Shown here: one piece after another, positions 1 through 11,830 of the stretch
How positions within the stretch are numbered: position 1 is the first letter of the stretch
Layout of the letters: the number at the start of each line of letters is the position of its first letter
Source of the DNA: Zingiber officinale
Lineage: Eukaryota > Streptophyta > Magnoliopsida > Zingiberales > Zingiberaceae
Direction: 5' to 3'
Assembly: GCF_018446385.1 (NCBI RefSeq)
Contig: NC_056002.1
Coordinates: 39,941,671-40,005,670 of the forward strand
DNA: 64,000 bases
Made by a program: the position numbers and the translations under genes
The notes under the pieces: model-generated
Databases searched by the model: none
The model's input: the letters and a program-made list of their open reading frames with translations, nothing else
Told to the model about the DNA's origin: nothing

Positions 1-93
1 ATTCTAGTAACCAGTTGAACCCAGCAAGGCCGTGCTGAAAGGAAATGGAGGCAATTAAATTTATATTAGAGTTGGGCCGAATTACCCACTTAA

Positions 94-102
94 TATAAAT
101 AG
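94..102 (+). promoter_or_regulatory. TATA box of the Tekay 5' LTR
   Basis: TATAAATAG. It sits between the arms of an inverted repeat (85-94 CCCACTTAAT and 109-118 ATTAAGTGGG). Transcription would start around 125, making the U3 only about 290 bp and placing most of the LTR in the transcribed leader. The 3' LTR copy is at 7217-7225, where one arm has a substitution. Confidence 0.6.
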
Positions 103-1530
103 GAAATTATTAAGTGGGGTTTTATTTTGATCGGGATTCCTTCTCCTCAAACCCTCACCGACGCCACCTCTCCCTCTCCTCCCTCTCTCGGCGCCAACCA
201 CAAACAAGGCCAGGGTTCCGTCCCAAGGGTTCCAAGGGCACCTTCCGGCGACGGCTTCAACACGAGGACGCTCCCCTCCGCGAGAGGAACGCATAGACGT
301 GAGAAGATCGTCGAAAGGATCGTCTTCTCCGGGAAATTTAGCGATTTGAATCGTAAGAAAATCCGAATTCGAGGTAATAAACCCCTCACCTGCAGTATAA
401 GTAGCTCTCGTGTGAATTTCATGTATTAGTTCAGTAGTATGTAGACTATCGACACAAAGGATGCAAATTAGCGGATACCAAGTGTTCGATTAAAGGTTTA
501 GCACAGAAAAATACAACTTAGGCATTTTAGTAACTTAGATAAATGCAATAGAAGCATTTTTATAGCTTATTTAGTCTTGCTCCAGCTTTTACAGGACTAG
601 ATGTCCAATGGGTGGGCTTCCACAGTCGCCTCTAGATTTAGATAACCTAGTTCTAGGTTTAGACAACATAGTAAAAGCAAGACAAGAATTTATTAGCTTA
701 TGTTCAGTATTTTACTTTTCAGTGGCACTGTACTAGATTAGATATCCATTGGGTTGGGCTCCCACAGTCGTCCCTAGGTTCAGATAACCTAGTAGCCCTA
801 CTAGATTCGGGACTTGCAAACCCGGGTCTAGTTAGGGATGCGCGCATAGCACGTACAGTTGCCGGGCCCAAACAGCAGTATGATTATGTATTTTCACCTA
901 TTATATGTATTAAGTTTCAAACTCTCACAAGATAGTTAGGTGAATTCAGTACAGCATTAGCATTAGCTAGAATTAGCTCAATTCAGCTTTTGTAACAGTG
1001 TAGTTTCTGTTCATACAACATGATAGTTTATGATTAGCTCTTATTGTTATGATTAGTTAGCTTTCTATGTGTTGTATGTCATGCCATGTTTAGCACATTC
1101 AATTCGTATTTCAAATAGCATGTTTTAAAATCATGAATTGCATCGTATGCATGTTTTAGTGAGGTAGATGGTTTCTTACTAAGCGAAAGCTTATAGATAC
1201 TTTCTTTTCCTTGTATTGCAGATAAAGGTAAAGGAAAGATGGACTAGCGGAGGCTGGAGGGTAATGCTACGAAGATGTGTGTGGGCAGGAACTTGGAGTA
1301 GAGATCTTAGGGAATTACAGCAAGCTTGTTTTTAAGCATTAGAACCTTTTAGCATTTTGTTATTTTGCACCTTCATATGTTAAGTGTTATGAATTAGTTA
1401 ATCATGCATCCTATCATGCTCAGAACACTATTTTTGTGATGTTAGAATGTTTGACATTTAGTTTAGACCTTGTAATGTGATTGAGGCACGAAGCAGTGCT
1501 CAAATCAGACCTTTGGCACGAAATTAGAAA

Positions 1531-1858
1531 CTCGAATCGATCAGCTGATCGATTCGAGAGTTTCCAATCGATCGAAGGATCGACTGGGCATCTGGTTTCA
1601 CGAACAGTAGGCGTCTGGATCGATCGGTCGATCGATCCAACCAATTCCGTCGCGAACAGAAGGCTCTGGGATCGATCACTGGATCGATTGACCAGCCTGG
1701 ATCGATCAGCCGATCGATCCAGAATATTGCCCGAGCACAGTAGCGTGCTGGATCGATCACTGGATCGATCCAACCTATGTTCCGCATACAATAGCCGGCT
1801 GGATCGATCACTCGATCGATCCGACCATTCCAATCGATCCGTGGATCGATTGGGAGGC
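1531..1858 (+). repeat. Array of eight GATCGATC hairpins in the 5' LTR
   Basis: Eight self-complementary units spaced roughly 30-45 bp apart. The general form is CTGGATCGATC, four variable bases, GATCGATCCAG. The first (1531-1558) is a perfect 28-bp palindrome, and the others are imperfect with 2-4 base loops. The intervening sequence is not repeated. The same array, with a few substitutions, is at 8654-8981 in the 3' LTR. It lies in the transcribed leader if the TATA box at 94 is used. Confidence 0.85.
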
Positions 1859-2101
1859 CTGATATTAGCTAGAAACCCTTAGTTAAGCTCCTTGACCATT
1901 GGGGGATGTAATATATGTCATGAATAGCTTAGATTACACCCCTTAGCACATGTAGAATAAAGAAATGACAATAGTTTAGCAAAATTTTGATTAGTACAGC
2001 TTCCGCACTTAGTATTTAATGATGGTCATGGATTAGTTAGCACAGATTAATGTAACGATCGACCTCACAGCCTAGTTAGTAGGAGGTGGGTCGTTACAGA
2101 G

Positions 2102-2113
2102 TGGTATCAGAGC
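2102..2113 (+). other. Primer binding site (initiator tRNA-Met type), Tekay element
   Basis: TGGTATCAGAGC begins three bases after the 5' LTR end. It is complementary to the 3' end of plant initiator tRNA-Met, the usual primer for chromoviruses. Confidence 0.9.
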
Positions 2114-2310
2114 AGTTTCCATACTTCCTACACACACATCAGCATTGAACCTGCAGCTTCCAAGTAAGAACATCTCTCACTGTATTTATGTTCTTGTTTT
2201 CATGTTTAGATATAACTAAAGCATGCTTGTCTATGATGGTAGTTAACATGATAACAATAGTTACTCCAGTATGTTTGTATTAGTTATGTATGTCCTTTGT
2301 TCCATTAGAA

Positions 2311-5300
2311 ATGGCACGAGGACGCTCAGCTAGAAGGGCACCAGCTACTGAGCCCCAGCACGAGGCAGGCAGTTCAGTGCCTCCCCCAGACCTTACAGCA
2401 CTAGTGGCTCAGTTACAGCAGCAGCTAGCTGAACAGCAACAGGAAATAGCCACCTTAAAGGCTAATCAGCAGAATACTCTCATAGTCACCCCGAAACCGA
2501 ACTTAGCAACGCCAGTAGTCTTAGAGGTTCCACCAGTCTAGCCTACAGCACCAGTGGCTCCAGCAACAGGAATACAGAAAGAAGCATATCTGATCCAGTG
2601 GCAGAGAGTCAAGCCCGAGAATTTCTCAGGCACCAGCGAACCATGGGATGCTCAAGCCTGGTTCAAAATACTGGAAAGTACGATGGAGCTTCTGGACTGG
2701 CCAGTACATGAGAAGGTGAAGTGCGCCTCCTTCTGTCTGACAGGAGATGCACGCATGTGGTGGGAGAGGATTAGAGCGAAGCGCCCAGTAAACCAGATGA
2801 CATGGACTGACTTCGAGAAGGAGTTCTTTGAGGAATTCTTTCACATGCGGGTTACGAACCGCCACTACGACGAGTTCACTGAGTTTCGTCAAGGCAACCT
2901 ATCAGTTGAGGAAGCCGTGAAGAAATTCAATAGATTGACTCGTCTATGCCCCGAACTAGTCAGCACAGAAAAAGAAAGAGTTCGGTTGATGCTCAAGATG
3001 CTGAGGCCGGAAATAGCGATGAACATGGCTGGCGGTGTTCATAGGCCGCAAACTACTGAAGAACTGGTCAGCAGTGCTCTGACCACTGAGCACTACTAGA
3101 ATAATATCCAGCAGCAGAAGCAAGTCCTCTCAGAATCTAAAGGTCAAGGAGGCTCAGGTACTCAGAAACAGCAGAGTCACAGCTCCCATGGCTCTAACTG
3201 GAAAGGGAACTCCAGCAACAAGCGCAAACCAGGGAGTTATCCAAAAGGAGGACCAGCTAGTAAACAGCCCAGCTATCCAAAGTGTGCTACTTGTGGGAAA
3301 TTCCACCTTTGAGTTTGTCGTAAGGGCACACGAGGATGCTGTGAATGCGGACAGGAAAGGCATATGACCAAGCAGTGTCCGAACAAGACCATCTTTCCTC
3401 CACCACAGTCGATCCAGTACGACGCCAATCCAGCACAGTTGTAGGTCACCGTAGATGGTCCACACATCAGCCAGGGCAGACTAGAAGCCCCTCCAGCTAT
3501 GACGAATGTACGGATCTACTCACTGACCAGAGAGGACGTAACAAATGCCTCGACAGTTGTTACAGATCAGATTATTATTTTACAGCAAAGTACAACTGTC
3601 TTATTCGATACTGGGGCAACCCATTCATATATATCCAAGGCATTTGCTGAGAAGTTAACAGTACCTCCAGAGGTACTCAGTAGTCAGTTTTTGACGACGT
3701 TACCTTCAGGAGAAATTATGGTATCCACGCACTGGCTCAGAGCAGTGTCAGTCATTATAGCAGACAGAGAGCTCTTTTGTGATATGATAGTGCTAAATAT
3801 GACTGACTACGATCTCATCTTCGGGATGGACTTCCTGATTAAATACGGTGCCTCAATAGAATGTCGTAAGCAGAAAGTCATATTCCAACCTGAAGCAGAA
3901 TCACAGTTCGAGTTCGTCGGAGAACCAAAGAGAAAGCCCAAGAAATTTCTCTCAGCTATGAAGGCACAGAGATTAATGGATTCAGGATGTACGAGATTTT
4001 TAGCACATGTAGTCAGTACCGGTTAAGACAAGGACCAACAGCTAGTAGAGGTCCGAGTCGTATGTGACTACCCAGCAGTTTTCCCTGAAGAGTTACCAGG
4101 CTTAGCACCCGACAGGGAGATTGAATTTGAGATAGAGCTCATTCCCGGTACCAATCCTATTTCCAAAGCACCATACCGCATGGCTCCAGCAGAACTGAAG
4201 GAACTTCATGAGCAACTACAGGAGCTGCTTGACAAAGGCTTCATACGCCCTAGTCACTCACCATGGGGAGCGCCTGTATTGTTCGTGAAGAAGAAGGACG
4301 GGAGCATGCGCTTGTGCATAGACTACAGGGCACTGAACCAAGTCACCATCAAGAACAGGTATCCTCTTCCCAGAATAGATGACATGTTCGATCAGCTAAA
4401 GGGAGCAGCAGTGTTCTCTAAGATAGACCTCAGATCAGGTTATCATCAGGTGAAGGTCAAAGAAGGGGGCATACCCAAGACAGCATTCAGAACCAGATAC
4501 GGACATTATGAGTTCGTAGTCATGCCCTTTGGCGTGACAAATGCTCCAGCTACTTTCATGGACCTCATGAACAGGGTATTCAGAGAATACTTAGATAAGT
4601 TCGTTATCGTGTTTATCGATGACATTCTTATCTATTCAGGAACTCAGGAAGAACACGCAGAGCACCTGAGAATAGTACTGCAGACCCTTCAGCAGAACCA
4701 GCTGTACGCCAAGTTCACAAAATGTGAATTTTGGTTAGATCGGGTGTCCTTCCTGGGTCACATCATCTCAAAGGATGGCATCATGGTAGACCCAAGTAAG
4801 ATAGAAGCTGCGAGTAACTGGAAAAGACCCAAGAACGCCAGCGAGATCAGAAGCTTTCTGGGATTAGCAGGCTATTACAGAAAATTCGTAGAGGACTTCT
4901 CCAGGATAGCCTCCCCACTGACAGCTCTCACCAGGAAGAACAGAAAGTATCAGTGGACAGAGGACGAGCTGAAAAGGAGATTGACCAGTGCACCTATTCT
5001 GACTCTACCAGAAAATACAGACAGCTTTGATATATATAGTGATGCCTCTAAGTTGGGACTAGGAGCAGTGCTGATGCAAGACGGTAAGGTAATCGCCTAC
5101 GCCTCCAGACAACTCAAGGATTATGAGAGGAATTATCCTACTCATGACCTTGAGCTTGCAGCAGTAGTGTTCGCTCTCAAGATTTGAAGGCATTACTTGT
5201 ATGGAGCTCAGTGCAGAGTGTATACAGATCATCAGAGTCTGAAATACTTCTTCACTCAGAAGGATCTGAATATGCGACAGCGCAGATGGCTAGAGCTGGT

Positions 5301-6921
5301 CAAAGACTACGATATAGACATCCTCTACCACCCAGGAAAAACAAATAGGGTAGCAAATGCACTTAGCAGAAAGTCCAGTGCTGCCCTATTATCTCTAGCA
5401 GCCATGTCACCACCCTTACAGAAAGATATTACAGATTTCGGTCTCGAACTCATAGTCGGGCAGCTCTCTACTATGACAGTAGAGTCTACCTTGCTTGGTG
5501 ACATCTAGACAGCTCAGGAGCAGGATCCTGAAATTCAGAGAATCAAGCAAGGCTTATCAGAATCAGAAAGTGGAGAGTTCAGAATATCAAATAGCGGGGT
5601 ACTGTATTTTGGTGACAGGCTATGTGTTCCAGATCAGGAAGAACTCAAGAGGAAGATTTTAGATGAGGCTCACAAGGCTCCCTATGCGACGCATCCTGGC
5701 TCCACCAAAATGTACCAGGACTTGAAGAAACATTTTTGGTGGCCTGGGATGAAGAGAGATATTGCTCGATATGTCAGCACCTGCCTAACCTGTCAGAGGG
5801 TTAAGGCAGAACACCAGCGACCAGGAGGAGTCTTGCAGCCTATTCAGATTTCAGAATGGAAGTAGGAAGACATTTCTATGGACTTCATAGTGGGATTACC
5901 CAGAACCACGAATGGTTTTGATACCATCTGGGTAATAGTCGGCAGGTTGACAAAATCAGCCCACTTCTTAGCTATCAGGATATCCTACTCCATGGAACAG
6001 CTAGCTCAGTTGTATCTCAAGGAGATCGTTAGATTACATGGAGTCCCACGAACCATTATTTCAGACAGAGACAGTAGATTCACATCACACTTCTGGGAGT
6101 GTGTACAGTCAGCTTTGGGCACGAAGTTGAAGTTTAGTACAGCCTTCCATCCTCAGACAGATGGACAGACGGAGCGGGTAAATCAGGTACTCGAAGATAT
6201 GCTCCGCGCATGTGCCCTAGATTTCAAAGGAAGTTTGTGCAAATATCTGAATCTAGCAGAATTTGCATACAACAACAACTATCATGCCATTATCGGTATG
6301 GCACCTTATGAGGCTCTCTATGGGCGGAGGTGTAGATCTCCAATCTGCTGGTATGAGAGTGGTGAACAGAAAGAACTAGAACTTCAGACAGATCTAGTGG
6401 CAGATACCACAGCAGCTATACAGCAAATCCGCCAGAGGATAGAGACAGCTCAGAGCCGCTAGAAAAGCTATGCTGATATACGGCGCAGACCTTTATAGTT
6501 TTCAGTTGGGGATTCAGTGTTCCTCAGAGTAGCTCCCATGAAGGGAGTAATGCGTTTTGGGAAGAAGGGCAAGATAAGTCTCAGATATGTGGAACCATAC
6601 CTCATCAGCAGAAAAGTGGGCAAGGTAGCATATGAGCTAGAGCTACCTCAGGAAATGTCAGCTGTCCACAACGTATTTCATGTCTCTATGCTGAAAAAGC
6701 ATACCCCAGATGTCACCCAGGTGATTGAGCCACAGTCGGTACAGATCCGCGAAGACCTCAGCTATGACAGTCGGCCTATTCAGATAATAGACCGAGTAGT
6801 TAAGAAATTGCGGAACAAGGAAGTACCATTAGTCAAAGTCATTTGGCACAGTCACATAGCAGAAGAGACAACTTGGGAGACAGAAGCCAGTATGAGACAG
6901 AAGTACCCAGAGTTATTCTAA
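2311..6921 (+). pseudogene. Tekay gag-pol polyprotein, one frame with ten stop codons
   Basis: A single reading frame (about 1,536 codons) encodes gag and pol; the likely start is the ATG at 2311 (Met-Ala-Arg-Gly-Arg), with another in-frame ATG at 2290. Domains in order: retrotransposon gag (about 2590-3090); two zinc knuckles (about 3280-3390), the second intact as Cx2Cx4Hx4C; aspartic protease with Asp-Thr-Gly at 3607; reverse transcriptase with the Asp-Asp pair at 4618-4623; RNase H with Asp at 5041; integrase with an HHCC domain (about 5670-5800) and catalytic Asp 5881, Asp 6064 and Glu 6172 (35 residues between the last two); chromodomain at about 6775-6915. Stops lie at 2539, 3097, 3310, 3442, 4024, 5185, 5506, 5863, 6460 and 6496. 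No frameshift is seen. Each stop is one transition away from the residue the family normally has there. Confidence 0.93.
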
Positions 6922-6939
6922 GTTCAAGGACGAATTTTT

Positions 6940-6956
6940 TATAAGGTATGGGGGAT
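6940..6956 (+). other. Polypurine tract region, Tekay element
   Basis: Short purine-rich stretch ending in GGTATGGGGGAT directly before the TGTAACG start of the 3' LTR. It is the expected plus-strand priming site, though rather short and interrupted. Confidence 0.6.
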
Positions 6957-9221
6957 TGTAACGCCCGAAAATTCTCAAAACTATTTTTAGAAATATTCTA
7001 TGATTTTTCTGAAATTTTAGAATATTTTTATGGAATTTTTAGAGTAGCGGAAGTAGCAAAAACAAATAGAAAACGAAAACGGCCTAAGCGAGAATTGGAC
7101 CCGAGACCTATGGTTTACGGATAATTCTAGTAACCAGTTGAACCCAGCAGGGCCGTGCTGAAAGGAAAGGGAGGCAATTAAATTTATATTAGAGTTGGGC
7201 CGAATTACCCACTTAATATAAATAGGAAATTATTGAGTGGGGTTTTATTTTGATCGGGATTCCTTCTCCTCAAACCCTCACCGACGCCACCTCTCCCTCT
7301 CCTCCCTCTCTCGGCGCCAACCACAAGCAAGGCTAGGATTCCGTCCCAAGGGTTCCAAGGGCACCTTCCGGCGACGACTTCGACACGAGGACGCTCCCCT
7401 CCGCGAGAGGAACGCATAGACGTGAGAAGATCATCGAAAGGATCGTCTTCTCCGGGAAATTTAGCGATTTGAATCGTAAGAAAATCCGAATTCGAGGTAA
7501 GAAACCCCTCACCTGCAGTATAAGTAGCTCTCGTGTGAATTTCATGTATTAGTTCAGTAGTATGTAGACTATCGACACAAAGGATGAAAATTAGCGCATA
7601 CCAAGTGTTCGATTAAAGGTTTAGCACAGAAAAATACAACTTAGGCATTTTAGTAACTTAGATAAATGCAATAGAAGTATTTTTATAGCTTATTTAGTCT
7701 TGCTCCAGCTTTTACAGGACTAGATGTCCAATGGGTGGGCTCCCACAGTCGCCTCTAGGTTTAGATAACCTAGTTCTAGGTTTAGACAACATAGTAAAAG
7801 CAAGACAAGAATTTATTAGCTTATGTTCAGTATTTTACTTTTCAGTGGCACTGTAATAGATTAGATATCCATTGGGTTGGGCTCCCATAGTCGTCCCTAG
7901 GTTCAGATAACCTAGTAGCCCTACTAGATTCGGGACTTGCAAACCCGGGTCTAGTTAGGGATGCGCGCATAGCACGTACAGTTGCTGGGCCCAAACAGCA
8001 GTATGATTATGTATTTTCACCTATTATATGTATTAAGTTTCAAACTCTCACAAGATAGTTAGGTGAATTCAGTACAGCATTAGCATTAGCTAGAATTAGC
8101 TCAGTTCAGCTTTTGTAACAGTGTAGTTTCTGTTCATACAACATGATAGTTTATGATTAGCTCTTATTGTCATGATTAGTTAGCTTTCTATGTGTTGTAT
8201 GTCATGCCATGTTTAGCACATTCAATTCGTATTTCAAATAGCATGTTTTAAAATCATGAATTGCATCGTATGCATGTTTTAGTGAGGTAGATGGTTTCTT
8301 ACTAAGCGAAAGCTTATAGATACTTTCTTTTCCTTGTATTGCAGATAAAGGTAAAGGAAAGATGGACTAGCGGAGGCTGGAGGGTAATGCTATGAAGATG
8401 TGTGTGGGCAGGAACTTGGAGTAGAGATCTTAGGGAATTACAGCAAGCTTGTTTTTAAGCATTAGAACCTTTTAGCATTTTGTTATTTTGCACCTTCATA
8501 TGTTAAGTGTTATGAATTAGTTAATCATGCATCCTATCATGCTCAAAACACTATTTTTGTGATGTTAGAATGTTTGACATTTAGTTTAGATCTTGTAATG
8601 TGATTGAGGCACGAAGCAGTGCTGAAATCAAACCTTTGGCATGAAATTAGAAACTCGAATCGATCAGCTGATCGATTCGAGAGTTTCCAATCGATCGAAG
8701 GATCGACTGGGCATCTGGTTTCACGAACAGTAGGCCTCTGGATCGATCGGTCGATCGATCCAGCCAATTCCGTCGCGAACAGAAGGCTCTGGGATCGATC
8801 ACTGGATCGATTGACCAGTCTGGATCGATCAGCCGATCGATCCAGAATATTGCCCGAGCACAGTAGCGTGCTGGATCGATCACTGGATCGATCCAACCTA
8901 TGTTCCGCATACAATAGCCGGCTGGATCGATCACTCCATCGATCCGACCATTCCAATCGATCCGTGGATCGATTGGGAGGCCTGATATTAGCTAGAAACC
9001 CTTAGTTAAGTTCCTTGACCATTAGGGGATGTAATATATGTCATGAATAGCTTAGATTATACCCCTTAGCACATGTAGAATAAAGAAATGACAATAGTTT
9101 AGCAAAATTTTGATTAATACAGCTTCCGCACTTAGTATTTAATGATGGTCATGGATTAGTTAGCACAGATTAATGTATCGATCGGCCTCACAGCCTAGTT
9201 AGTAGGAGGTGGGTCGTTACA
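6957..9221 (+). repeat. 3' LTR of the Tekay element (2265 bp)
   Basis: Complete LTR starting TGTAACG and ending CGTTACA, so its ends are a 7-bp inverted repeat. It is co-linear with the 5' LTR at offset 7123. The hairpin array is at 8654-8981. The leader splice-donor-like site at 7497 reads GTAAGA here, against GTAATA in the 5' LTR. Confidence 0.95.
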
Positions 9222-9955
9222 TTAGTTGATTGAGTAAGAGTCAAGTAAGTCAAGGTTGACCAGATACTTGATGGAGGAAAAGTCCAAGTGGATTATAATT
9301 AACCAAAGACTTGGCGGTTGAAAGTCTAACATCGACTTGACACAAGATGAAAAGTCCAAATAGATCATGATTGACCAAATACTTGATGATCAGAAGTACA
9401 ATATAGAGTTGACATAAAAAAAAAACCCAAGTGAGCCACGGTTGACGGTACACTTAGTTGTCAGAAGTCCAATAGGGAGTTGGTATGAAGTATGAAGTTC
9501 CAGCAAGTCAAGGTTGACAAGATGCTAGGCAACGAGGAAGTCCTGACAGGTCAAGGCTGATTAGATGTCAAGTAATGAGTAAGTCCCGACAAGTTAAGGT
9601 TGATCAAATGCTAAGTAACGAGTACGTCCCGATGAGTCAAGATTCACCAGATGCTAGGTAACAAGAAAGTCTCGGCAGGTTAAAGTTGATCGGATGTCAA
9701 GCAAAAGAAGTCTTGTTAGGTTGAGGTCAACTAGATACAAGACAAGACAAGAATTTGACTTTGGTAAGACTAAAATAGAAGTATTATTCGATTGATAGTT
9801 TGTATTGATCAACTAAGGATGCAAAAACCTTTAATCTCAAAATTTACGGTTGCTACAATATTCCAATAATGTTACTACATTACTGCTACAATAATCATGA
9901 ATAGTAAAATGCTATAGTCCTACTACAGTACAGATGATCAATCAACTAATATGTT
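9222..9955 (+). repeat. Decayed Ty1/copia LTR fragment with degenerate tandem units
   Basis: No gene is seen. The stretch consists of diverged units of roughly 50-60 bp built around phrases such as AAGTCCAAGTGAGTCA and TCAAGGTTGACCAGATGCTA. The same kind of unit recurs at 10080-10500 inside the next LTR. CTACTACAGTA-like words near 9900 resemble the U3 of the copia LTR at 21697. I read it as the inside of an older LTR truncated by later insertions. Confidence 0.5.
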
Positions 9956-10604
9956 TGTTGGTGCAATCATCCTCGGGTTAAGGTTGACCAGTTTGATTAA
10001 GCTTGAGTTGGCTCGAGCTTTAATTTCAATGTTTGTCAATATGTGAGAGAGAAGTCAAGTAGTTCAAGAGAAGACCAGATACTTATCTAGGAAAGTCTTG
10101 ATTGAAGGTTAGGTAATGGAAAGACTTAACAGGAGGTTCACAATATAAGTCTTAACGGGGCTAGGCAATGAAGATCTAGTTGGGGACTAGGCAGTGGAAG
10201 TCCAACAGGCTTGACATTGAAGACTTAGTTGGGAACTAAGCAGTGGAAGTCCTAGCGGTACTAGGCAAGAGAAAAAGTCCAAGTGAGTCAAAGGTTAATC
10301 AGACACTTGATGATCGAAAGTTCAACGAGAAGTTGACACGAGATAAAATGTCCAACTGAGTCAAAGGTTGACCGGACATTTGATGAAGAAGCCCTTGCAG
10401 ATCAAGGTTGACTAGATGTTAGGTAATGGGGAATTCCAACAAGTCACAGATAACTAGATGTTCAACAATGAAAGTCCTAAAGGTTGAGGTCAATCGAATA
10501 CCGGACAAAATATGATTTCAGCCTCGAAAAGGTTGAAATTACGGTTAATAATCAATTGTGCCAAGGAGTGGAATCGGTTGACAAACCCTAATCTTAGGAT
10601 TTTG

Positions 10605-11085
10605 ATGCTCGAATCGATTGAGTAGTATCAATCGATCAGGGTGATCGATTGGTAGGAGATGTGATCTGAACAGAAGGTGTCGAATCGATTAGCCATCATA
10701 ATCGATTGAAAACTCTTCTAATCGATTAGACTGATAGCCTAATCAATTGGAAGCTATTTTCATGATGCACAGAAAGGTGCTAAATTGATTAGGCTAATCG
10801 ATTTAGCATGACTCAATCAATTAGGATAATCAATTAGGAGCTTTGTTGTGATAAAACATAAGGTGTTGGGATCGATTCAAGATCGATTGGGCAATTGATG
10901 AAGGCCAAACTAATCGATTGAGGACCTTTTCACAACAGCACAATAAGTCTTGGAATTGATTAGAGGCTTCCTACTCGATTGGTATGGTTCATCAATCGAT
11001 TAGGCGTTCGAAAAAGAGTCATTCTGCAAGTGTTTAAACAGTCATTTGACATGATAATTGATTAGGGGTAAGCTTAATCGATTGG
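10605..11085 (+). repeat. Array of AATCGATTGG-type palindromes
   Basis: Roughly eighteen copies of a CpG-centred core, (T/C)AATCGATT(G/A)G, in both orientations. Several are decayed to AATCAATT or AATTGATT, as C-to-T change at the central CpG would produce. No open frame explains the pattern. Confidence 0.7.
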
Positions 11086-11469
11086 TATGGCTCACGATAG
11101 TTCTTGGGAAGTTAAGGAAGAAGTGTTGCTGCATTTCCAACTAAACAAGAGACAATTCCAAACAATGATAAAACGCACAAAGCAAGATTCATGTAAAATT
11201 ATGTATTTATTATATTTGCTTTCATTCCTTATTGTATTTCTTATGCTCAAGATTGCACCAGGTTTCTCTACCTTTAGAAAGTTTCTAAAAAGGGATTTTA
11301 TAATGGATGAGATCGTGAGAGTTGGACCCTTAAATTAGTCACCTCAAGGAGGTGGAGACCAAGTAAATCGAGATGTTAACATTACTTCAAGTTTTCTGCT
11401 ACAACATCAAGTTCAAAGAAGTGATCGAAGATGCTCACCCCTTCTCGCTCTCTACATGTCTTAAGAGTA

Positions 11470-11830
11470 TTAAATCAGTCGACTGATGACTTCAAAAATC
11501 GACCAGCATCTTCAAAATTTGACTGTTCAACTCGACTGATAACATCAATCAACTGATAGTTTATATCAATTTACTGATATTGATCAGAATTGAAGATAAG
11601 AAAGTCAATTCGATTGTTCGACCAGACTGATGATATCAATTAACTGATGGTTGATATCAGTCAACTGAGGTAAATCATAATTAAATAGAAGTAAGTTGAA
11701 CTCAACTAGATATTCGATTGGTGGCTTTTAGTTGATTGCTCGGATAAATTAGTCCACTAATGTTTAAATTATCGACAAAATCAGACCAATGGGTAAGATC
11801 AATCGACTGATAGACAAAAATCAGACTAGA
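11470..11830 (+). repeat. Array of TCAGTCGACTGA-type palindromes
   Basis: One intact core (TCAGTCGACTGA near 11476) and about ten degenerate versions such as ATCAATCAACTGAT. It lies directly upstream of a TATA-like sequence at 11839. The core matches that of the copia LTR at 21697-22721. Confidence 0.6.

Larger units (their letters stand above)
1..2098 (+). repeat. 5' LTR of the Tekay element (left end cut off by the window)
   Basis: Matches the 3' LTR at 6957-9221 from its base 168 onward and ends in CGTTACA directly before the primer binding site. From left to right it holds a TATA box (94-102), a GC-rich leader resembling a plant 5' exon (about 130-370), a possible splice donor (374) and acceptor (1221), and a cluster of eight hairpins (1531-1858). 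Short open frames on both strands over the hairpins are a by-product of their self-complementarity and not genes. Confidence 0.95.
1..9221 (+). mobile_element. Ty3/gypsy chromovirus, Tekay/Del type, nearly complete
   Basis: LTR retrotransposon with order LTR - primer site - gag - protease - RT - RNase H - integrase - chromodomain - LTR. That order and the C-terminal chromodomain place it in the chromoviruses, and I assign Tekay/Del from the gag and chromodomain style. The first 167 bases of the 5' LTR lie outside the window, so the target-site duplication cannot be checked. The two LTRs align with a constant offset of 7123, so there are no net indels. I count roughly 35-40 substitutions by eye over 2098 aligned bases (a bit under 2%). 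This means a fairly recent insertion. The coding region carries ten in-frame stops, so this copy cannot make its own proteins. Confidence 0.95.

Noticed and set aside
82..429. Four short open frames in the LTR leader
   Set aside because: GC-rich non-coding leader, duplicated in the 3' LTR, low-complexity translations.
1420..1882. Overlapping open frames of 95-137 codons on both strands, rich in Asp-Arg-Ser
   Set aside because: They arise because the palindrome array has no stop in several frames. The same frames recur at 8543-9005. No start context or domain.
10605..11085. CRISPR-like regular short repeats
   Set aside because: Plant nuclear DNA, cores only about 10 bp, irregular spacing, no uniform spacers.
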